Shown here one piece after another: positions 1 to 9,059 of a DNA stretch of 64,000 nt. The notes under the pieces are model-generated. The model worked only from the letters and a program-made list of their open reading frames with translations, was not told the DNA's origin and searched no databases. How positions within the stretch are numbered: position 1 is the first letter of the stretch; each line of letters opens with the position of its first letter. Where the stretch lies: contig NZ_BAABJQ010000033.1 in the NCBI RefSeq assembly GCF_039543385.1, positions 27,548-91,547 on the forward strand. The letters are read 5' to 3'. The position numbers were made by a program, and so were the translations under genes. Source of the stretch: Rugosimonospora acidiphila (GTDB lineage Bacteria; Actinomycetota; Actinomycetes; Mycobacteriales; Micromonosporaceae).

Positions 1-249
1 AAGGTGCCGGCGAGCGGACAGGGCCGGCTGAGCGAGCAGGACTGCTGAGTGGACAGGACTGGCTAAGCGAGTCAGGGCCGGCTGAGCGGGTCAAGGCCGG
101 CTGAGTCAAGATACCGCTGGCCGAGCGGGGGCGCACCACCGCCGACGGTTGCCGTAGCGTGCCGGCGGTCGGCCGGATCTGGCTGCGACGAGCCCGAACA
201 TCACGGTGTGCACCAGCGCCGGCCCGATGACGACGTCGAGGCCCAGCGC

Positions 250-299
250 CGGGATGCGCGGGCCGAGCGGCGACCGGGATGCGCGGGCCGAGCGGCGAC
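250..299. repeat. 25-bp perfect tandem duplication
   Basis: Positions 250-274 and 275-299 are identical 25-mers beginning CGGGATGCGCGG. They lie in non-coding DNA, and the exactness suggests a recent slippage duplication. Confidence 0.85.
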
Positions 300-531
300 A
301 AGGCGATCGCCGCGACGACGGCGTGCGCGTGCGATCGTGGTACCCGCCCGGAGGTCTCCCGGCGAGGAGCAGGCGGCGCCGGCCCACGATGCGCGGTCAC
401 CGGTTCGTGCGTCGGATCCTGGCGTCGGTGGATGACCCGTTCGAAGCTGGTGGCGCAACCGCGCCGGCTCCACTGGTGCGGCCCCACCCGCGGCAGGGCA
501 GGAGTAAGGCACACCGCGTTTGGCCACGGCG

Positions 532-588
532 TGTCGCGCGACCGCTCACCCCGCCGCGCTTGTCGCGCGACCACTCACCCGCCGCGCT
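532..588. repeat. About 29-bp tandem duplication
   Basis: Two adjacent near-identical copies both begin TGTCGCGCGACC, the first at 532 and the second at 561. They differ by a substitution and a small indel. Non-coding. Confidence 0.8.
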
Positions 589-622
589 TGTCCTTTGTGG
601 ACACGATCGAATGCGTCGCCGC

Positions 623-702
623 TGACGGTCGGATGAGTCGACGGTCGGATGTACTGAGGGTCGGATGGGCTGACGGTCGGATGAGCTGAGGGTCGGATGA
701 TG
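623..702. repeat. 16-bp minisatellite, five copies
   Basis: Five consecutive 16-bp units of the form TGASGGTCGGATGRGC start at 623, 639, 655, 671 and 687. The core GGTCGGATG is invariant. It is non-coding, about 250 bp upstream of the IclR gene. Confidence 0.9.
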
Positions 703-821
703 GGCAGCCGACGAACCACCGTGGGTTGCCGGCGAACCGCCGTGGCGATCGGTCTTTTCGGGTGGTCGGCGAGTTGGGGATCACTGCTATAGTTCCGTGA
801 TGCGAAATGGGAGATTTCCAT

Positions 822-846
822 CATTCGAAATCTTTCATTCGCAATC
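822..846. promoter_or_regulatory. Direct repeats upstream of IclR gene
   Basis: CATTCGAAATC (822-832) and CATTCGCAATC (836-846) are direct repeats 14 bp apart in the only AT-rich patch before the IclR regulator. Just upstream, GAAAT and ATTTC form a small inverted repeat around 803-818. This could be an autoregulatory operator; the position is suggestive and binding is inferred. Confidence 0.4.
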
Positions 847-952
847 CGAAGTCTAGGGACTGAGCGTCGAGTCCTCAAGAGGGCACGGTTCGACAAGAGG
901 GCACTGGTCGACTCGACGGATACCGGTCGCGAATGTCGTGGGAGGCGGTGGC

Positions 953-1717
953 ATGGACAGCAAGCCCAGCGGTGTGCAGTCTCTGGACCGGGCGTTCCAG
1001 CTGCTTGAGTTGCTGGCCGACGCCGGCGGCGCGATGCGGCTGGCCGAACTCGAAACGGCGACCGGGTTGCCGCTGCCCACGATCCACAGACTGATCCGAT
1101 CCTTGATGCACAACGGGTACGTGCGCCAGGAGCCGTCCCGCCGGTACGCGCTCGGACCGCGGCTGATCCGGCTGGGTGAGACCGCGGGGCGCACGCTCGG
1201 GTCCTGGACCGGCCGGCAGCACCTCGCCGAACTGGTCGACCAGATCGGGGAGACGGCGAACATGGCCGTGCTCGAGGGAGATGCCGTCGTGTATGTGGCC
1301 CAGGTGCCCTCCGCGCATTCGATGCGGATGTTCACCGAGGTGGGCCGGCGGGTGTCCGCGCACTGTACGGGTGTCGGCAAGGCGCTGCTGTCCCAGCTGC
1401 GCGACGACCAGGTGCGGGCGCTGCTGCGCCGCACCGGGATGGCGGCTCAGACCGCGCGCACGCACACCGATCCGGAGGTGCTGCTCGGCGAGCTCGGCGA
1501 GATCCGCGAGCAGGGTTGGGCGCTCGACGATGCCGAGCAGGAGATCGGGGTGCGTTGCGTGGCGGTGCCGGTCAAGGGCGCGCCCATGCTGGCCGCCATC
1601 TCGGTGTCGGGGCCGTCCGGGCGGATCACGCTGAGCCGGGTCGCGGAGATCGCCCCGCTGTTGCAGGCCGTCGCGGTGCGTCTCGGCGAGGAGTTGCGAG
1701 GCGAGCTGACCCGCTGA
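953..1717 (+). CDS. IclR-family transcriptional regulator
   Basis: A 254-residue DNA-binding regulator. The N-terminal winged helix-turn-helix (about residues 5-70, containing LPTIHRLIRSLMHNGYV) is followed by the IclR effector domain, with features such as GETANMAVLEG, CTGVGKALLS and EIGVRCVAVPV. The length is normal for the family. The ATG at 953 is chosen because GGAGG lies at 941-945; a GTG at 938 is in frame but precedes that site. IclR proteins commonly control small organic-acid catabolism. The neighbouring metallo-hydrolase, glycolate/lactate oxidase and lactate permease genes, all on the same strand, make it their likely regulator. Effector unknown. Confidence 0.92.
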   Translation: MDSKPSGVQSLDRAFQLLELLADAGGAMRLAELETATGLPLPTIHRLIRSLMHNGYVRQEPSRRYALGPRLIRLGETAGRTLGSWTGRQHLAELVDQIGETANMAVLEGDAVVYVAQVPSAHSMRMFTEVGRRVSAHCTGVGKALLSQLRDDQVRALLRRTGMAAQTARTHTDPEVLLGELGEIREQGWALDDAEQEIGVRCVAVPVKGAPMLAAISVSGPSGRITLSRVAEIAPLLQAVAVRLGEELRGELTR

Positions 1718-1809
1718 GATTCCTCCTCTTTGCTCCGGTTTCACGGCGTGCCGGCGATCCTCAAAAGATCGATGTGCGTCTTGACACCGGAGTCGCCTAG
1801 CTGCATTCT

Positions 1810-1843
1810 TCCGTTGTCCGATAGAAATCTATCGAGTTACGGA
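1810..1843. promoter_or_regulatory. Extended palindrome, probable operator
   Basis: The centre CGATAGAAATCTATCG (1819-1834) is a perfect 7+7 inverted repeat with an AA spacer. It is flanked symmetrically by TCCGT (1810-1814) and ACGGA (1839-1843), giving a 34-bp dyad centred at 1826.5. It lies about 40 bp before the metallo-hydrolase start, so it is a good candidate site for the adjacent IclR regulator. Binding is inferred. Confidence 0.6.
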
Positions 1844-1883
1844 GTCCAACACGCAGCTAGACCGACTCGGGAGGAGAACCCGA

Positions 1884-3005
1884 ATGCAACGTCGCGCACG
1901 CACCCGGATCATGCTGCTGACGGCCGCCCTACTCCTGGCCGGCGCCGGTGCCGCCGCCACACCCGCGTTCGCCCAGAGCGCCAACGGCCATCCAAAACCA
2001 CCGCACCCGTCGCCGTCCCCATCGCGTGATTACGACGGCGAAATCCTCGCGGCTCAACAGGCCGCCAAGACCGCCGCGGGTCTCGAACACCTCGGCACCC
2101 TCAACCGGGTCTGCTTCCTGCCCCCGGTCAACGGTGCGCCGAGCGACAGCGACGTCACGCCCGGCTACATTCTCGACCCGTCCAAAGCCCCCGCGAAGTC
2201 GACCTGGTATGCCGACTCGACGCAGGTCTTCGACGACCTCTACTGGGTGGGCGGAAGCATCCACAGTGCCTGGCTGCTCAAGACCAGCGCCGGCCTGATC
2301 CTGTTCGACAGCGGCTACCAGTACAGCGCGCAGACGCTGATCCTCGACGGCATGAAGAAGTTCGGTCTCAAGCCGACCGACATCAAGTACATCTTCATCT
2401 CGCACGCCCACGCCGACCACATCGGTGGCGTTCAGGTGGTGCAGCAGGCCACCGGAGGCAACGCCCGGGTCGTGATGGGCGCGGCCGACTGGGACGCGGT
2501 GGCCGCGCACCCCAAGCAGTTCCTCGGCCAGACTCCGGACTTCAGCACCGGCATCCGGGTCGGCACCAAGGACATGGACATCCGGCTCGGTGACACGACC
2601 ATCCACGTCGTGCCGACCCCCGGCCACACCCCGGGCACGAACTCCTACATCTTCACGGTGCACGACTACGGTGTGCCGCACGTCGTGGCCTACTCCGGTG
2701 GGACCGCGCTCGGGTTCCAGAACGACGTGCCGAACCCGGGCATCCACAACCTGCAGGTCTACATCGACTCGGCCAGGAAGATGCAGGCCGAGGCCGTGGC
2801 CTCCGGTGCGGACGTACTGCTGTCCAACCACAGCGAGTTCGACAACGCGTACGTCAAATCGCGGATGATGGCCAGCCGTGGCTTCGGCCCCAACCCGTTC
2901 GTCAACGGCAAGGCGTCGGTGAAGAGCTACTTCGACGTCACCGCCGAATGCGCCCTGGCCGACCAGCTTCCGCTGGAAAAGATGGCGGCGCAGCAGCACC
3001 ACTAG
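1884..3005 (+). CDS. Secreted metallo-beta-lactamase-fold hydrolase
   Basis: A 373-residue exported protein. A basic N-terminus and hydrophobic stretch (about 1-31, ending PAFAQS) form a signal peptide. A metallo-beta-lactamase fold follows with the zinc motif HAHADHIGG (His174, His176, Asp178, His179) and a further metal histidine in PTPGHTPGT. The arrangement resembles subclass B3 and related secreted hydrolases, but fold alone does not prove beta-lactam hydrolysis; a lactone, thioester or other ester are alternatives. GGGAGGAGAACCC precedes the ATG. It is the first gene after the palindrome at 1810-1843 and ends in a strong hairpin before glcD. It may therefore be co-induced with the hydroxy-acid genes or act separately. 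Confidence 0.85.
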   Translation: MQRRARTRIMLLTAALLLAGAGAAATPAFAQSANGHPKPPHPSPSPSRDYDGEILAAQQAAKTAAGLEHLGTLNRVCFLPPVNGAPSDSDVTPGYILDPSKAPAKSTWYADSTQVFDDLYWVGGSIHSAWLLKTSAGLILFDSGYQYSAQTLILDGMKKFGLKPTDIKYIFISHAHADHIGGVQVVQQATGGNARVVMGAADWDAVAAHPKQFLGQTPDFSTGIRVGTKDMDIRLGDTTIHVVPTPGHTPGTNSYIFTVHDYGVPHVVAYSGGTALGFQNDVPNPGIHNLQVYIDSARKMQAEAVASGADVLLSNHSEFDNAYVKSRMMASRGFGPNPFVNGKASVKSYFDVTAECALADQLPLEKMAAQQHH

Positions 3006-3020
3006 CCGTCCCCTCGCATC

Positions 3021-3050
3021 GGGGCGGCGGCGCCCATCGGCCGCCGCCCC
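3021..3050 (+). terminator. GC-rich hairpin terminator
   Basis: GGGGCGGCGGC (3021-3031) pairs perfectly with GCCGCCGCCCC (3040-3050) around an 8-nt loop, followed by GCTGTTT. It begins 15 bp after the metallo-hydrolase stop and probably reduces read-through into glcD. Confidence 0.75.
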
Positions 3051-3086
3051 GCTGTTTCGACCGGTCGAGTTACCCCGAGGTGCCCG

Positions 3087-4565
3087 ATGAGTTCGCCGAC
3101 TCAGGATGTGCCTTCGCCCGCACTGCTGCGCCTCGCCGACCGCCTGCGACGGCTGATCGGTGCGGCGAAGGTGATAACGGATCCAGGCCAGTTGCGCACC
3201 TACGAGTGCGACGGGCTGACCGCCTTCCGGGTACGCCCGGGCGTGGTCGTTCTGGCCGAACACCGCGACGACGTGGTGGCCACGGTCCGGATGTGTGCCG
3301 AGCAGAACGTGCCGTTCGTCGCGCGGGGCTCGGGGACGGGCCTGTCCGGCGGTGCGGTGCCGGTGGCCGACGGAGTGCTGATCGTACTGTCCCGGCTGCG
3401 CCGCATAGTGTCGGTGGATCCCGACAACGCCCGTATCGTGGCCGAGCCCGGCGTGATCAATCTGTGGGTCACCCAGCAGGCGGCGCCGCACCGCCAGGCG
3501 TACGCTCCGGACCCGTCCTCGCAGCAGGTGTGCAGCATCGGTGGCAACGTCGCGGAGAATTCCGGCGGTGCGCACTGTCTGAAGTACGGATTCACCGTCA
3601 ACCACGTGATGGGCGCGGAGGTGGTCCTCGCCGACGGGGCCGTGGTGCACCTGGGCGGCAGCGCGCCGGAACACCCCGGCTTCGATCTGTTGGGCGCGTT
3701 CGTCGGCAGTGAGGGCACGCTGGGCGTCGTCACCCAGGTGACGGTGCGGCTGATCCAGGTGCCGGAGGCCGTGCAGACCATGTTGGTCGGCTTCCGCAGC
3801 GTCGAGGACGCGGCCGGCACGGTCAGCGACATCATCGCGGCCGGAATCCTGCCCGCCGCCATCGAGATGATGGATGCCCTGGCGATCGAGGCGGCCGAGG
3901 CCGCCGTGGCGTGCGGCTACCCGGACGGCGCGGTGGCGGTGCTCGTCATCGAGCTGGACGGCCCGAGCATTGAGGTGGACGAGAACTTCCGCCAGGTCCA
4001 CGCGCTGGCCGGGGCCAGGAACGCGTTCGAGATCCGGATCGCCCGCGACGGCGACGAGCGGGCGCTGATGTGGCGGGGCCGCAAGTCGGCGTTCGCCGCG
4101 GTGGGCCGGATCAGCCCTGCCTACTACGTGCAGGACGGGGTGATCCCGCGTACCCGGTTACCTGAGGTCCTGGCGGAGATCGACCGGCTGGCCGCGGTGG
4201 CCGGGTTGCGCGTCGCGAACGTGTTCCACGCCGGCGACGGCAACCTGCACCCACTGATCCTGTTCGACGACACGGTCGACGGCGCGGTCCACACGGCCGA
4301 GCGGCTGGGATTCGAGATCCTCGACGCCTGCCTCGCCGTCGGCGGCTCGATCACCGGCGAGCACGGGGTGGGGCTCGAGAAGAAGGCGAAGATGGCCGAC
4401 CAGTTCAGCGCCGACGACCTGGCCGCCATGCAGTTACTGCGCTGCGCCTTCGATCCGGCCGGGATCGCCAACCCCGGCAAGCTGATGCCCACGCCCCGGC
4501 TGTGCGGGGAGCGGCCAGGGGTCCGGGTCGGTGCGCCCGATCCCGCGCTCGGCGAGGTGTTCTGA
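3087..4565 (+). CDS. glcD: FAD-linked glycolate/lactate oxidase, GlcD-type
   Basis: A 492-residue flavoprotein subunit that oxidises a 2-hydroxy acid (glycolate or D-lactate) to the 2-oxo acid. The FAD-binding PCMH domain (about 30-215) carries the ARGSGTGLSGG loop and SIGGNVAENSGGAHCLKYG. The C-terminal FAD-oxidase domain carries HAGDGNLHPL and GEHGVG. CGAGGTG lies before the ATG. Its TGA overlaps the ATG of glcE by one base, so the two are translationally coupled. With glcE and glcF it makes the three-part GlcDEF oxidase, which passes electrons to the membrane quinone pool. Glycolate and lactate cannot be told apart from sequence. Confidence 0.93.
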   Translation: MSSPTQDVPSPALLRLADRLRRLIGAAKVITDPGQLRTYECDGLTAFRVRPGVVVLAEHRDDVVATVRMCAEQNVPFVARGSGTGLSGGAVPVADGVLIVLSRLRRIVSVDPDNARIVAEPGVINLWVTQQAAPHRQAYAPDPSSQQVCSIGGNVAENSGGAHCLKYGFTVNHVMGAEVVLADGAVVHLGGSAPEHPGFDLLGAFVGSEGTLGVVTQVTVRLIQVPEAVQTMLVGFRSVEDAAGTVSDIIAAGILPAAIEMMDALAIEAAEAAVACGYPDGAVAVLVIELDGPSIEVDENFRQVHALAGARNAFEIRIARDGDERALMWRGRKSAFAAVGRISPAYYVQDGVIPRTRLPEVLAEIDRLAAVAGLRVANVFHAGDGNLHPLILFDDTVDGAVHTAERLGFEILDACLAVGGSITGEHGVGLEKKAKMADQFSADDLAAMQLLRCAFDPAGIANPGKLMPTPRLCGERPGVRVGAPDPALGEVF

Positions 4566-5692
4566 TGACGAGCGCACCCGAGGGCGTGATGGTGGCCGGT
4601 GTGGCACCGGTCGAGGTGGTCGCGCCGGCCACCCCGGGCGAGGTGGCCGACGTGCTGCGATCCACCACGGGCACCGTGGTACCGGTGGGCGCCGGTACGA
4701 AGACCGGATGGGCGGCGCCACCCACCTCCTGCGACCTGGTGCTGCGTACGACCGGGCTGAACCGGATCGTCGAGCACACGCCCGGCGACCTGGTCGTGGT
4801 CGCCGAGGCCGGGGTGCGGCTGGCGGATTTGCGGGAGCGGCTGGCCGGACACGGCCAGATGCTCGCGCTGGACCCGCCGGAGCCGGAGGCGACCCTGGGC
4901 GGGATCGTCAGCGCGAACGCGTCGGGGCCGCGCCGGCTGCGCTACGGCACCGTGCGTGACCTGCTGATCGGGGTGACCGTCGTGCTGGCCGACGGTACCG
5001 TCGCCAGGTCCGGCGGCAAGGTCGTCAAGAACGTGGCCGGGTACGACCTCGGCAAGCTGTACACCGGCGCGCACGGCGGTCTCGGCGTCGTGGTCTCCAC
5101 CACGTGGCGGCTGCACCCGCGCCCGCCCGCGGCCGGCGCGGTGGTCGTGCCGGTCACCGGTGCCGCCGAGGCCGGCCGGCTCGCCGCGCTGGTGTGCCGG
5201 TCCACGCTCACCCCGACCGCGGTCGAACTGCGCTGGAGCGGCTCGGACGGCGAGTTGGTGGTGCTGTTCGAGAGCATCCCGGCGTCGGTGGTGGGGCAGT
5301 GCCGGGCGACGGTCGCGCTGCTGGGTGGTGGGTCCATTGTGGACGCCGTGCCGGACTGGTTCGGCGTGCGGCCGGTGGGTCAGATCGTGCTGCGGCTGGC
5401 GTTCGCGCCGTTCGCGCTGCCCCGGGTGCTGGCGGCGCTGCCGCCCACGGCCGGCGCCACCGTCTCGGCGGCCACCGGGGTGGCCTACGCGGCCGTACCC
5501 CGCGACGTCGACCTGGCCGCGCTGCGGGCCACCATCGCCCCGTTCGACGGGTCGGCCGTGCTCCTGACCGCGGTGCCGGGGATCGACCACTGGGGGCCGG
5601 TGCCGGACTCGTTCGCGTTGATGGAGCGGGTGAAGGACCAGTTCGACCCGCGGCGGCGGCTGTCGCCCGGCCGGCTGTTGGGAGGGCTCTAG
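4565..5692 (+). CDS. glcE: Glycolate oxidase FAD-binding subunit GlcE
   Basis: A 375-residue second flavin subunit of the GlcDEF oxidase. An FAD-binding domain with PVGAGTKTGWAAPP and GGIVSANASGPRRLRYG occupies the first half, and GGKVVKNVAGYDLGKLYTG is typical of GlcE. The C-terminal half is the weaker oxidase domain ending FDPRRRLSPGRLLGGL, as in the family. The start is the ATG overlapping the glcD stop by one base; an upstream in-frame extension has no support. Its TAG is followed at once by the ATG of glcF, so all three subunits come from one message. Confidence 0.92.
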   Translation: MTSAPEGVMVAGVAPVEVVAPATPGEVADVLRSTTGTVVPVGAGTKTGWAAPPTSCDLVLRTTGLNRIVEHTPGDLVVVAEAGVRLADLRERLAGHGQMLALDPPEPEATLGGIVSANASGPRRLRYGTVRDLLIGVTVVLADGTVARSGGKVVKNVAGYDLGKLYTGAHGGLGVVVSTTWRLHPRPPAAGAVVVPVTGAAEAGRLAALVCRSTLTPTAVELRWSGSDGELVVLFESIPASVVGQCRATVALLGGGSIVDAVPDWFGVRPVGQIVLRLAFAPFALPRVLAALPPTAGATVSAATGVAYAAVPRDVDLAALRATIAPFDGSAVLLTAVPGIDHWGPVPDSFALMERVKDQFDPRRRLSPGRLLGGL

Positions 5693-7153
5693 ATGGCCAA
5701 CCAGCTCGACATCGAGTCGGGTATACCGGTGGCGCGCAGCGCGCCGGCCGCGACCGTGGGGCTGGGCATGCCCGGCTACGGTCCACCGCCGGCACCGGCG
5801 TTCGACACGCACCACCCGCCGGACGCCGCGCTGCTGGCCGACTGCGTGCACTGCGGTTTCTGCCTGCCCACCTGCCCCACGTACGTGCTGTGGGGCGAGG
5901 AAATGGACAGCCCGCGCGGGCGCATCGACATCATGAAGGGGGCGCTTGTGGGGGACGCGTTCGACGCCAGCAGCGTGCGCCACCTGGACCAGTGCCTGGG
6001 CTGCATGGCCTGCGTGAGCGCCTGCCCGTCCGGGGTCCGGTACGACAAGCTGATCGAGGCCACCCGCGCCCAGCTGGAACGCCGGGTGGTGCGGCCCCGC
6101 GCGCAGCGCCTGCTGCGCGCCGTGATCTTCGGCCTGTTCCCGTACCCGCGCCGGCTCCGGGTGCTGCGCGGGCCGCTGCGCGTCTACCAGTTGACCCGGC
6201 TCGGCCGGCTGCTGGCTCGCGCCGGCGTGCTCGGCCGGCTGCCGGCGCCGCTGCGGGCGATGGAGTCGTTGGCGCCCCGGCTCGGCCGCGTGCACCCGCT
6301 GCCCGAGCGGGTACCGGCGGTGGGCACCCGGCGGCGCACGGTCGGGCTGTTGACCGGGTGCGTGCAGGGCACCTTCTTCCCCGACGTCAACGCCGCCACG
6401 GTGCGGGTACTGGCCGCCGAGGGCTGCGAGGTGATCGTCCCGCGACGGCAGGGCTGCTGCGGGGCGCTGTCCTCGCACGCCGGGCGCGAACCGCAGGCAC
6501 TGCGATTCGCCAGGCACGTGATCGAGACCTTCGAGCGGGCCGGGGTGGACACGGTGGTGGTCAACGCGGCCGGCTGCGGCTCCAACCTCAAGGACTACGC
6601 CCACCAACTGCGCGACGAACCCGGCTGGTCGCCGCGCGCGGAGGCCCTGTCCGCCAAGGCCAGGGACATCGCCGAACTGCTCGACGAGTTGGGCCCGGCG
6701 GCGCCCCGGCACCCACTGCCGGTCACCGTCGCCTACCAGGACGCCTGTCACCTCGCCCACGCCCAGGGCGTGCGCGACGCACCCCGCCGGCTGCTGCGCG
6801 GCATCCCCGGCGTCGAGGTCCGGGAGATCGCCGAGGCCGAGATCTGCTGCGGCAGCGCCGGCACCTACAACCTGCTGCACGCGGACTTCGCCCACGAACT
6901 GGGCGAGCGCAAGGCCGCCGCCGTGCTCGCCACCGGTGCCGAAATCATGGTCACCGCCAATCCCGGCTGCTGGATGCAGGTGGCCACCACCTTGGCCCGC
7001 CTCGGTCACCGCATGCCGGTCGCCCACACGGTCCAAATCCTGGATGCCTCGCTGCGCGGCGTGCCCGCGGACGAGCTACGGCGCCTGGCGCTCGACGGCC
7101 CCGGAACCGTCGCCACCGCCACCGCCGCCACCGCCGCCGCCACCACCCCATGA
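5693..7153 (+). CDS. glcF: Glycolate oxidase iron-sulfur subunit GlcF
   Basis: A 486-residue electron-transfer subunit. It has two ferredoxin-type 4Fe-4S motifs, Cys51-Cys54-Cys57-Cys61 (CVHCGFCLPTC) and Cys101-Cys104-Cys107-Cys111 (CLGCMACVSAC). Two heterodisulfide-reductase-like CCG modules follow, marked by GCCGALSSHAG and CCGSAGTYN. It starts directly after the glcE stop. The last residues are a low-complexity Thr/Ala tail from GCC/ACC repeats, likely unstructured. Family knowledge assigns it to carrying electrons from the flavin subunits to quinone. Confidence 0.93.
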   Translation: MANQLDIESGIPVARSAPAATVGLGMPGYGPPPAPAFDTHHPPDAALLADCVHCGFCLPTCPTYVLWGEEMDSPRGRIDIMKGALVGDAFDASSVRHLDQCLGCMACVSACPSGVRYDKLIEATRAQLERRVVRPRAQRLLRAVIFGLFPYPRRLRVLRGPLRVYQLTRLGRLLARAGVLGRLPAPLRAMESLAPRLGRVHPLPERVPAVGTRRRTVGLLTGCVQGTFFPDVNAATVRVLAAEGCEVIVPRRQGCCGALSSHAGREPQALRFARHVIETFERAGVDTVVVNAAGCGSNLKDYAHQLRDEPGWSPRAEALSAKARDIAELLDELGPAAPRHPLPVTVAYQDACHLAHAQGVRDAPRRLLRGIPGVEVREIAEAEICCGSAGTYNLLHADFAHELGERKAAAVLATGAEIMVTANPGCWMQVATTLARLGHRMPVAHTVQILDASLRGVPADELRRLALDGPGTVATATAATAAATTP

Positions 7154-7183
7154 CCCCGCCTGCAGACAGAGAAGGGGTTCGCC

Positions 7184-8989
7184 ATGCAGGTCATTGCTGA
7201 ACATCATCAGGACTACAGTCCGCTCGCCCACTCGCTCGGTCTATCCTCACTCGTCGCGATCCTGCCGCTGCTGGTGCTGTTCGTGCTGCTCGGTGTGGTC
7301 CGGATGCGAGCCTGGCTCGCCTCGCTGATCTCCGTGATCGTCGCGCTGATCCTCGCCGTCGCGGTCTACTCGATGCCGTTGTTCGACGCGGTCAACAGCG
7401 GGCTGTGGGGCGCCGCCTTCGGGTTCTTCCCGATCATGTGGATCGTCATCAACGCGATCTGGGTCTACAACCTGACCGTGGAGACCGGCCACTTCGACAT
7501 TCTGCGCCGCTCGTTCGCCTCCATCAGTGACGACCAGCGCGTGCAGGCCATCATCATCGCCTTCTGCTTCGGCGCGCTGCTCGAGGCGCTCGCCGGCTTC
7601 GGTACGCCGGTGGCGATCTGCTCGGTCATGCTGATAGCGCTGGGATTCCGGCCGATCAAGGCGGCGTCCATCGCGCTGGTGGCGAACACCGCGCCAGTCG
7701 CGTTCGGGGCGCTGGCCGTACCCATCACGACGCTCGGCGGGGTCACCGGGCTGCCCGTCAACGACCTCGGCGCCATGGTCGGCCGGCAGACCCCGATCCT
7801 GTCCGTCATCGTCCCGCTCGGCCTGGTGCTGATCGTGGACGGCCGGCGCGGCCTGCGGCAGGTCTGGCCGCTGGCCCTGCTATGCGGGGTGGTCTTCGGG
7901 GTGTTCCAGTTCCTGGCGTCCAACTACTGGTCGGTCCCGCTGGCCGACATCATCGCCTCACTGGTCTCCGCGCTGGCCGTGCTGCTGGCCACCCGGGTAT
8001 GGCAGCCGGCCGAGGGGTACATCGAACCTCAGGACGACGAGGATCTCGCCGGCGGTGGCACCGGCGTCCCGGCCGGCGGTGTGGGCGTGCGCGAGCCGGT
8101 GCCCGCGGGCGGCCCCGGCACCGCCCTGCGTACCCGGATCCCGGCACCCGCGGGCGGCCGCGACGGCGCGCGTACCGCGACGCCGGTGGGCGCGGCGACC
8201 GGCGTGCGGGACACTCCGATCGAGGTGTTCAAGGCCTACGCGCCGTACCTGGTGATCATCGTTGTGTTCGTGCTCGCCACGCGGGTACCGGCCATCACCG
8301 GCACGGCCCCCACCAAGGTCGGCCAGTCGGGTACCGGCCTGGAGTCGGTCACCCAAATCATCAACTGGCCGGGGCTGCACATCTTCAACAGCGCGGGCAA
8401 GGCCGTCGCCACGACCTTCAAGCTCAACTACCTGTCGGCCGCCGGCACCCTTCTACTCATCGCCGGTCTGCTCACCCTGCCGATCCTGCGCATCGGCGGC
8501 GGCCGCGCGGTGCGCGCCTACGGCCGAACCCTGAACCAGCTCAAGTTCGCCATCCTGACCGTGATGCTGGTGCTGGGGCTCGGCTTCATCATGAACCAGT
8601 CGGGTGAGACCACCACCCTAGGCCTGTGGGTGGCCGGCGCCGGTGGGGCGTTCGCGTTCTTCTCACCGATCCTCGGTTGGCTCGGCGTCGCCGTCACCGG
8701 CTCGGACACGTCGTCCAACTCGCTGTTCGGCCTCCTGCAGGTCACCGCGGCCAATCAGGCGGGCCTGTCGCCGAGGCTCATCGCCGCGGCGAACTCCTCC
8801 GGTGGTGTGCTCGGCAAGATGATTTCGCCGCAGAACCTGGCCATCGCCGCCTCGGCCGTGGGTCTGCAGGGTCGCGAGGGTGACCTGTTCCGCCGAGTCA
8901 TCGGCTGGAGCCTGCTCTTCCTGCTGTTCATGTGCGTGATCGTCTACCTGCAGAGCACCCCGGTGCTCAGCTGGATGGTGGTCGGCTAA
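7184..8989 (+). CDS. lctP: L-lactate/glycolate permease (LctP family)
   Basis: A 601-residue multi-span membrane transporter. Hydrophobic segments run through the whole chain (for example LVAILPLLVLFVLLGVV and the AGFGTPVAICSVM region), matching the LctP/GlcA family length of about 550-600. A poorly conserved Gly/Pro/Arg-rich loop at about residues 286-345 is longer than usual and probably cytoplasmic. GAGAAGGGG precedes the ATG at 7184. It lies 30 bp after glcF on the same strand, so it probably imports the 2-hydroxy acid that GlcDEF oxidises. Lactate and glycolate are both known substrates of the family. Confidence 0.92.
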   Translation: MQVIAEHHQDYSPLAHSLGLSSLVAILPLLVLFVLLGVVRMRAWLASLISVIVALILAVAVYSMPLFDAVNSGLWGAAFGFFPIMWIVINAIWVYNLTVETGHFDILRRSFASISDDQRVQAIIIAFCFGALLEALAGFGTPVAICSVMLIALGFRPIKAASIALVANTAPVAFGALAVPITTLGGVTGLPVNDLGAMVGRQTPILSVIVPLGLVLIVDGRRGLRQVWPLALLCGVVFGVFQFLASNYWSVPLADIIASLVSALAVLLATRVWQPAEGYIEPQDDEDLAGGGTGVPAGGVGVREPVPAGGPGTALRTRIPAPAGGRDGARTATPVGAATGVRDTPIEVFKAYAPYLVIIVVFVLATRVPAITGTAPTKVGQSGTGLESVTQIINWPGLHIFNSAGKAVATTFKLNYLSAAGTLLLIAGLLTLPILRIGGGRAVRAYGRTLNQLKFAILTVMLVLGLGFIMNQSGETTTLGLWVAGAGGAFAFFSPILGWLGVAVTGSDTSSNSLFGLLQVTAANQAGLSPRLIAAANSSGGVLGKMISPQNLAIAASAVGLQGREGDLFRRVIGWSLLFLLFMCVIVYLQSTPVLSWMVVG

Positions 8990-9059
8990 GGCCGGCACCG
9001 GCCGCCCGCGCAGCACGACAGTCAGCCATTTCTGACCCGATCGCGAAGGGACACCTGGA

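Larger units (their letters stand above)
1..952. other. Gene-free leader with tandem repeats
   Basis: No frame here has a ribosome site, a recognisable domain or a family match that I can see. The stretch is instead built of several unrelated short tandem repeats. Degenerate copies of a GGCCGGCTGAGCG-type unit occur in about 21-110, and better repeats are listed separately. The last 130 bases become AT-richer and probably hold the promoter of the downstream IclR gene. Confidence 0.6.

Noticed and set aside
2..700. Several overlapping open frames of 70-140 codons in the leader
   Set aside because: They consist of Arg/Ala/Pro-rich translations of tandem repeats, overlap in all frames and lack ribosome sites.
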